Position numbers and translations under genes: made by a program. Shown piece by piece: positions 7,063-11,142 of a DNA stretch of 11,142 nt (positions within the stretch are counted from its first letter, which is position 1; each line of letters begins with the position of its first letter). Origin of the DNA: Acidobacteriota bacterium (GTDB lineage: Bacteria > Acidobacteriota > Vicinamibacteria > Vicinamibacterales > UBA2999); contig CANIBQ010000129.1 of NCBI GenBank assembly GCA_947465645.1, forward strand, positions 1 to 11,142, given 5' to 3'. The notes under the pieces were generated by a model, which was given only the letters and a program-made list of their open reading frames with translations, was not told the origin of the DNA and did not search any database.

Positions 7063-8277
7063 ATGGATCGCCCGACGTCGACGGTCGCGGACGTGTTCCG
7101 CCGCTACGGCGACACGTATCGTGACCACGTGGGTGCGTCGCTCTCGATGGCGCACCAGCGCGTCATCACCGCGATCACGCAGTGCCGCACGGCCGCCCTC
7201 GGCGGCCATGTCGAGCAGTGTGACGGCTGCGGGCACACCCGCGTCTGGTACAACAGCTGCCGCAACCGGCATTGCCCCAGCTGCCAGTCCCTGGCCCGTG
7301 CGGCGTGGATCGAAGACCGTACCGCCGACCTGCTCGACACGGAGTACTTTCACGTCGTCTTCACCGTGCCCCAGGCCGTCGCCGAGATCGCCGCGCAGAA
7401 CAAAGCGGTGGTCTACGGCATCCTCTTCCGTGCCACCGCCGCCACCCTCCGCACCATCGCCGCGGATCCGCGCCATCTCGGCGCGGCGATCGGCTTCTTC
7501 GCGGTGCTCCACACGTGGGGACAGACCCTGATGCATCACCCGCATCTCCATGGCGTCGTCCCCGGCGGCGGCCTCTCGCCTGATGGGACCCGCTGGATCG
7601 CCTGTCGCCCCGGCTTCTTCCTGCCGGTCCGCGTGCTGTCCCGCCTCTTCCGTCGTCTCTTCTTGACCGCGTTGCACGACGCCTTCGACGACGGCCAGCT
7701 CCGCTTCAGCGCCTCGCTCCAGGCGCTGGCCGATCCGCGCGTGTTTGCCGATCATCTGCGGCCGGCGCGGCAGACCGAGTGGGTCGTCTATGCGAAACCG
7801 CCCTTCGCCGGCCCGCAACAGGTGCTCGACTACGTCGGGCGCTACACCCACCGGGTCGCCATTTCCAACCAGCGGCTCATCAACATCGACGACGGCCACG
7901 TGCAATTCCGCTACAAGGACTACCGTGCCTCGTCCACGCAACAGACGATGACGCTCGGCGCGCAGGAATTCATGCGGCGCTTCCTCCTGCACGTGTTGCC
8001 GGTCGGCTTCCACCGCATGCGCCACTACGGCCTGCTCGGCAATCGGCACCGCACGCACCAACTCGCCCGCTGCCGGCAGCTCCTCGGGACGACCGCGGCC
8101 CAGCCGATAGCGGCCATGGCCGACCACACCCTGCCACCGCCGGACTATCGCGACCGCTACGAGGCCCTCACCGGTGTCTCACTACGGGCCTGTCCCGTCT
8201 GTCATGACGGGCACATGATCGTGACGGAGTGTCTGCTGCGCGCGCGGCCGTACCCGGCGTTCCCCGACACCTCATGA
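7063..8277 (+). CDS. tnpA: IS91-family Y2/HUH transposase
   Basis: A 404-residue rolling-circle transposase. An N-terminal zinc finger has Cys53, Cys56, Cys66, Cys71 and Cys74 (CDGCGHTRVW...CRNRHCPSC). The HUH nickase motif is His161-Leu-His163 in MHHPHLHGVVPGGG. The paired tyrosines are Tyr257 and Tyr261 in DYVGRYTHRVAISN, the usual IS91 pattern, and a second Cys pair (Cys377, Cys380) lies near the C-terminus. All expected catalytic residues are visible, so the protein is probably active. I chose ATG 7063 because family members begin with a similar ADVFRRYG segment; an in-frame GTG at 6970 would add 31 Arg/Pro-rich residues overlapping the recombinase. No clear ribosome-binding site precedes 7063, which suggests coupling to the upstream gene. 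Confidence 0.93.
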   Translation: MDRPTSTVADVFRRYGDTYRDHVGASLSMAHQRVITAITQCRTAALGGHVEQCDGCGHTRVWYNSCRNRHCPSCQSLARAAWIEDRTADLLDTEYFHVVFTVPQAVAEIAAQNKAVVYGILFRATAATLRTIAADPRHLGAAIGFFAVLHTWGQTLMHHPHLHGVVPGGGLSPDGTRWIACRPGFFLPVRVLSRLFRRLFLTALHDAFDDGQLRFSASLQALADPRVFADHLRPARQTEWVVYAKPPFAGPQQVLDYVGRYTHRVAISNQRLINIDDGHVQFRYKDYRASSTQQTMTLGAQEFMRRFLLHVLPVGFHRMRHYGLLGNRHRTHQLARCRQLLGTTAAQPIAAMADHTLPPPDYRDRYEALTGVSLRACPVCHDGHMIVTECLLRARPYPAFPDTS

Positions 8278-8662
8278 CCCGCATGCGCGCGCTCCGCACC
8301 GTCTGGACCACTGCGCGCGCGTGGCGTGACAGGACTCGTGTGTCTCCACCGCACGTCACACCACCGGAGGGCCGCGCCTTCGGCACCGGTACGTCCTTCG
8401 CGGAGCCCGGCCACCGGCGGCGATCGCGGGTACCCTCTGCCGTGACGCCCGCCACGGGGCTGCGTCCCACGCCCTGCACGACACCCGCCTCGATGCAATC
8501 TCCATAGCGCCGCACCGGGGCTGCGGTTTCGTCCAACACGTTTTTAGTCCACCGGCGCGGCGGTGACCGCCTCGCCACGTCTCGACGTCTTCACGCCGCG
8601 CCGCCAAACTAAAAACGCTCTGCGTTCTCAGACCCTGCGCTCATTAACCTTGGGCTCAGCCC
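8278..8662. other. Non-coding stretch: right end of the IS91 element
   Basis: About 385 bases without a credible gene; open frames here are short, Arg/Pro-rich and typical of chance in G+C-rich DNA. Two structures stand out. CCGCA (8510-8514) pairs with TGCGG (8522-8526), followed by TTTC, a weak candidate terminator for the transposase. A larger imperfect hairpin lies at 8540-8616. The last 40 bases hold a small GGGC/GCCC stem just past the permease stop. Confidence 0.5.
8540..8616. repeat. Long imperfect inverted repeat at the putative origin end
   Basis: The arms are 8540-8562 and 8594-8616. The outer 9 bases (GTTTTTAGT against ACTAAAAAC) pair perfectly, the next 4 do not, and the inner 10 (CGGCGCGGCG against CGCCGCGCCG) pair again, around a 31-base loop. 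An inverted repeat close to the right end suits the origin of replication of a rolling-circle IS. It could also act as a bidirectional terminator between the converging transposase and permease genes. Both roles are inference. Confidence 0.5.
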
Positions 8663-10198
8663 TCAGTCTTCAGCAGCCGGCACCCGTCTCCACCAAAAGT
8701 ACACCGGCAGTCCGAGCAGCACCAGCCACAACCCGGGCCAGCTCGTCGCCGGGCGATACACGAAGAGCATCACCACGAGTGTGGCCGCGCCGAGGATATA
8801 CAGCGCGGGAACGATCGGGTAGCCGAAGGTGCGGTAGGGACGCTCGATCTCCGGTCGGGTCATCCGCAGGCGGAACACGCCGAAGATCGTGAGGATGTAG
8901 AACACGAGCACGGCGGGGATCACGTAATTGAGCAGCTCGCCGTACATGCTGCCGTAGGTCTCGGTCGACGGGTTGTAGGTACGGGGCAATGCGAGCAGCG
9001 CGGCCCAGACGCCCTGCGCTGCGAGGGCCCACGCCGGCACTTTCGCGCGATTGAGCCGTCCTGCCCGCTTGAAGAACAACCCGTCGCGAGCCATTACATA
9101 GTAGGCGCGGGCGCCCGAGAGGATGATCCCGTTGTTGGTGCCGAAGGTTGCGAACGTGATCGCGATCGCGATCAGAACGGCGCCCCTGCCGGGAAAGATC
9201 GCTTCGAGCGTCGCGGCGCCGACACGGTCGGCCGCCGCGTTCTGAATGGCGCTGAACGGCAGCGTGACCAGGTACGCGACGTTGCACAAAAAGTACAACG
9301 AGACGACCATGATGGTGCCGAAGGCCATCGACAGCGGAACGTTTCGCCGCGGGTTCTTCACCTCGCCCGCGGCGAACGTGATGTTGTTCCAGGCATCGGC
9401 GGCGAAGAGCGAGCCGGTCTGCGACACGCAGAGGGCAACGAAGAGGCCGAACGGCGTGGCGGCGATCAGACCGGGCACGATGGGTGTGAGCTCGCGAGGC
9501 GTCCAGAGATTGCCGAAGTTGTCTTGAATCGCCGTCGCGTTACTTCCAAGAAGGAAACTCAGAAGGATCACTGCGGCGAGCGCACCCGTCTTCGTGGTGG
9601 TGAAGATGTTTTGAATGATCTTCCCGTATTGCAGGCCGCAGGTGTTGGCCCACGTCAGCAGGGCGATCATGCTGATGGCGACGATTTGCGCCGTGGACAG
9701 TGAGACGGCATATGTCGTGGTGAGATGGACCGGCGGAACCACATAGCGGTTCTCCGCGACCCACGGCAGCAGCACTCCGACGTAGCTTGCGAATCCCATC
9801 GCGACCGCAGCGATCGTGCCCGTCTGGATCACCATAAAGAGCGTCCAGCCGTACAGAAAAGCCCAGAGCGGCGAAAAGACCTCGCGCAGGTAGACGTACT
9901 GGCCGCCGGCGTTGGGCATCATCGCGGCCAGCTCACCATAGGACAGCGCCGCGGCAACGGTCATGGCCGCCGTCGTGGCCCACGCCACCAGCAGCCAGCC
10001 CGGGCTGCCGACGTTTCGGGCAATCTCCGGCGTCACGAGGAAGATCCCGGAGCCGATCATCCCCCCCACCACGATCATGGTCGAGTCGAACAGTCCGAGG
10101 CCGCGCTTGAATTCCGTGTCGGTAGTTCCCGCCGCAGCAGCCGCAGGGGCTTCGTGAGTCGCAGCGGTATGGTCAGCAGAGGGAGCGATGGGCTTCAC
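8663..10198 (-). CDS. APC-superfamily amino acid permease
   Basis: A 511-residue membrane transporter of the AA_permease_2 / SLC7-like group, expected to have 12 transmembrane helices. After a hydrophilic Ala/Thr-rich tail (1-30), helix 1 carries the substrate-binding GMIGSGIF (46-53). The AADAWNNITFAAGEVKNPRR region (about 266-285) is typical of this group, as is the ERPYRTFGYPIVP loop (452-464) before the last helices. I prefer GTG 10198 because AGAGGA lies 6 bases upstream; an in-frame ATG at 10213 would add five residues but has no such site. It begins 40 bases after the stop of the dehydrogenase-like gene on the same strand, so they are likely one operon and the permease may import that enzyme's substrate or a related amino acid. 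Substrate cannot be read from sequence. Confidence 0.9.
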   Translation of the reverse strand: MKPIAPSADHTAATHEAPAAAAAGTTDTEFKRGLGLFDSTMIVVGGMIGSGIFLVTPEIARNVGSPGWLLVAWATTAAMTVAAALSYGELAAMMPNAGGQYVYLREVFSPLWAFLYGWTLFMVIQTGTIAAVAMGFASYVGVLLPWVAENRYVVPPVHLTTTYAVSLSTAQIVAISMIALLTWANTCGLQYGKIIQNIFTTTKTGALAAVILLSFLLGSNATAIQDNFGNLWTPRELTPIVPGLIAATPFGLFVALCVSQTGSLFAADAWNNITFAAGEVKNPRRNVPLSMAFGTIMVVSLYFLCNVAYLVTLPFSAIQNAAADRVGAATLEAIFPGRGAVLIAIAITFATFGTNNGIILSGARAYYVMARDGLFFKRAGRLNRAKVPAWALAAQGVWAALLALPRTYNPSTETYGSMYGELLNYVIPAVLVFYILTIFGVFRLRMTRPEIERPYRTFGYPIVPALYILGAATLVVMLFVYRPATSWPGLWLVLLGLPVYFWWRRVPAAED

Positions 10199-10204
10199 AG
10201 GTGT

Positions 10205-10210
10205 TCCTCT
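10205..10210 (-). promoter_or_regulatory. Shine-Dalgarno that selects the permease start
   Basis: Read on the minus strand this is AGAGGA, 6 bases before GTG 10198. It overlaps the alternative ATG at 10213-10211 and argues for the GTG as start. Confidence 0.6.
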
Positions 10211-10238
10211 CATGTCCGAGGGCCTTGCTTGCGGCCGG

Positions 10239-11141
10239 TCATCCGCGAACCCGACGGTTCTCCGGGTCGTAGTAGGGTGTGTTGACCACACGGGCCGTTC
10301 TCCGCTCGCCCAGGACCTCGACCTCGAGACTGGTTCCCTGCTGGGACAATGCGGATTCGACGTACCCGAGAGCCACACTCTCACCGACTCTGTGTCCCCA
10401 GCCGCCGGAGGTGATCCGGCCGACGACCCGGTCGCCGTTCCAGATGCATTCCTCGCTCGACGCGTCGGCATCGGGCGACTCGACGACCATCGTGACCAGC
10501 CTCGTCAGCACTCCTTGTTCCTTCTGCCGAACGAGCGCGTCACGACCGATGAAATCTCCTTTGTCCAGTTTGACAAACGGTTCCAGACCGGCCTGAAGGG
10601 GCGTCTCTTCGCCGCAGATGTCCGCGGCCATCACGTAGCCCTTTTCCAACCGCATCGAACCCAGGACCGCCCGCATTCCGATGTTGACCAGACCCAGTCC
10701 GTCTCCGGCCTTCAGGAGGTCCTGATAGATCGCCCGCTGGTAGACCATCTCGTGGTGAAGCTCCCAACCCAGTTCACCAACGAAATTGACGCGCAGCGCA
10801 CGCGCTGGAGCAACGCCTACCCGGATGTTTTGCCACGACAGATAGCGGAAGTCCTCCGGGGTCAAGCTCGTGTCGGTCAATCGAGAGAGGAGGGCTCTGG
10901 AACTGGGCCCGACGACCACGAGCACGCCGTACCGGTTGGTCACGTTCTCAACTCTCACGCGTCCATCCGGTGGCAGATGGCGTTCGAGGTGCTGCAAGGT
11001 CTTCAGCTCGCTGACCGCCGGGACCACCAGATAGAACCGATCCTCGGCGAGCCTTGTGATCGTTCCGTCCTCGCCGACGAAGCCTTTGGGCGTGAGCATC
11101 AGGTTGTAGGCGACGCGCCCGACCTTTGGCAGGTGGCCACT
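10239..11141 (-). CDS. Dimethylglycine/sarcosine dehydrogenase-like protein, C-terminal part
   Basis: 300 codons of a gene that enters from beyond the right edge, since the frame stays open to the last base (11142). The visible part is the aminomethyltransferase region (GCV_T then GCV_T_C) that ends FAD-dependent dimethylglycine and sarcosine dehydrogenases. Key segments are LPKVGRVAYNLMLTPKG at the start, VGPSSRALLSRL, NFVGELGWELH, the diagnostic SMRLEKGY, and PLQAGLEPFVKLDKGDFIGRDAL. GCV_T_C ends with GTSLEVEVLGERR. This half binds tetrahydrofolate and captures the released one-carbon unit; the FAD half should lie outside the window. A free-standing GcvT is possible but fits less well, because RLEKGY and VKLDKGDFIGR are typical of the dehydrogenase type. 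It precedes the permease by 40 bases. Confidence 0.82.
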   Translation of the reverse strand, partial: SGHLPKVGRVAYNLMLTPKGFVGEDGTITRLAEDRFYLVVPAVSELKTLQHLERHLPPDGRVRVENVTNRYGVLVVVGPSSRALLSRLTDTSLTPEDFRYLSWQNIRVGVAPARALRVNFVGELGWELHHEMVYQRAIYQDLLKAGDGLGLVNIGMRAVLGSMRLEKGYVMAADICGEETPLQAGLEPFVKLDKGDFIGRDALVRQKEQGVLTRLVTMVVESPDADASSEECIWNGDRVVGRITSGGWGHRVGESVALGYVESALSQQGTSLEVEVLGERRTARVVNTPYYDPENRRVRG

Positions 11142-11142
11142 G

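Larger units (their letters stand above)
5978..8640 (+). mobile_element. IS91-family element with tyrosine recombinase; ends approximate
   Basis: The element is placed by its two genes (recombinase 6170-7051, Y2/HUH transposase 7063-8277) and by the point where hemL stops matching (about 5970-5977). The right limit is put between the hairpin ending at 8616 and the permease stop at 8663. IS91 elements move by rolling-circle replication, have no terminal inverted repeats of the usual kind and make no target duplication, so neither end can be fixed by eye. The ~193-base left segment and ~385-base right segment contain no convincing gene. A GTTC at 8624-8627, the complement of the GAAC target reported for IS91 relatives, sits just outside the right hairpin and could mark the origin end. 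Confidence 0.62.

Noticed and set aside
8229..8507. 92-codon plus-strand frame in the IS91 right end
   Set aside because: Overlaps the transposase end, Arg/Pro/Thr-rich, no ribosome-binding site and no recognised domain.
10199..10471. 602-residue permease starting at 10471
   Set aside because: The first ~90 residues overlap the dehydrogenase-like gene on the same strand in another frame and have no transporter character; AGAGGA before GTG 10198 sets the start.
1..11142. Search for CRISPR arrays, tRNA or rRNA genes
   Set aside because: No regularly spaced direct repeats, cloverleaf or rRNA segments were seen on either strand.

Overview
The window is a high-GC (roughly 65-70%) bacterial segment. 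Short 4-base gene overlaps, a PAS-rich NtrB-like kinase, a DUF1028 protein and an IS91-type element suggest a soil or aquatic Acidobacteriota-like or similar environmental bacterium. That lineage guess is inference from style only; no marker gene is present.

Left block (1-3468, + strand): the 3' part of an exported DUF1028 protein, a 77-residue helical CxxC protein, a triple-PAS histidine kinase and the first half of an NAD-dependent epimerase/dehydratase. All three junctions are GTGA overlaps (804-807, 1034-1037, 2908-2911), so this looks like one translationally coupled operon.

Scrambled block (3469-5977): the epimerase stops being an epimerase after codon 187, inside a near-perfect inverted repeat, and continues in frame into 170 residues I cannot identify. 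Next comes a remnant of an AAA_14/DUF4143 ATPase. It keeps only the first ~19 and last ~85 residues, in different frames, behind an AT-rich leader with an 8-bp inverted repeat. An apparently intact protoporphyrinogen/coproporphyrinogen oxidase (hemY) follows, then only the first 50 codons of glutamate-1-semialdehyde aminotransferase (hemL).

Mobile block (~5978 to ~8640): an IS91-family element with a tyrosine recombinase and a Y2/HUH zinc-finger transposase in tandem, flanked by non-coding ends with hairpins. It cuts hemL, and the other half of hemL does not appear on the far side.

Right block (8663-11142, - strand): the C-terminal part of a dimethylglycine/sarcosine dehydrogenase-like protein (GCV_T and GCV_T_C domains), followed closely by a 12-TM APC-family amino acid permease. 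This looks like a methylated-amine or amino acid uptake and oxidation operon.

No new multi-gene system can be demonstrated. The most informative feature is the concentration of broken or fused genes (epimerase, ATPase, hemL) in 2.5 kb beside an IS91 element. This is either a rearrangement hotspot or a chimeric assembly, and read mapping would decide which.
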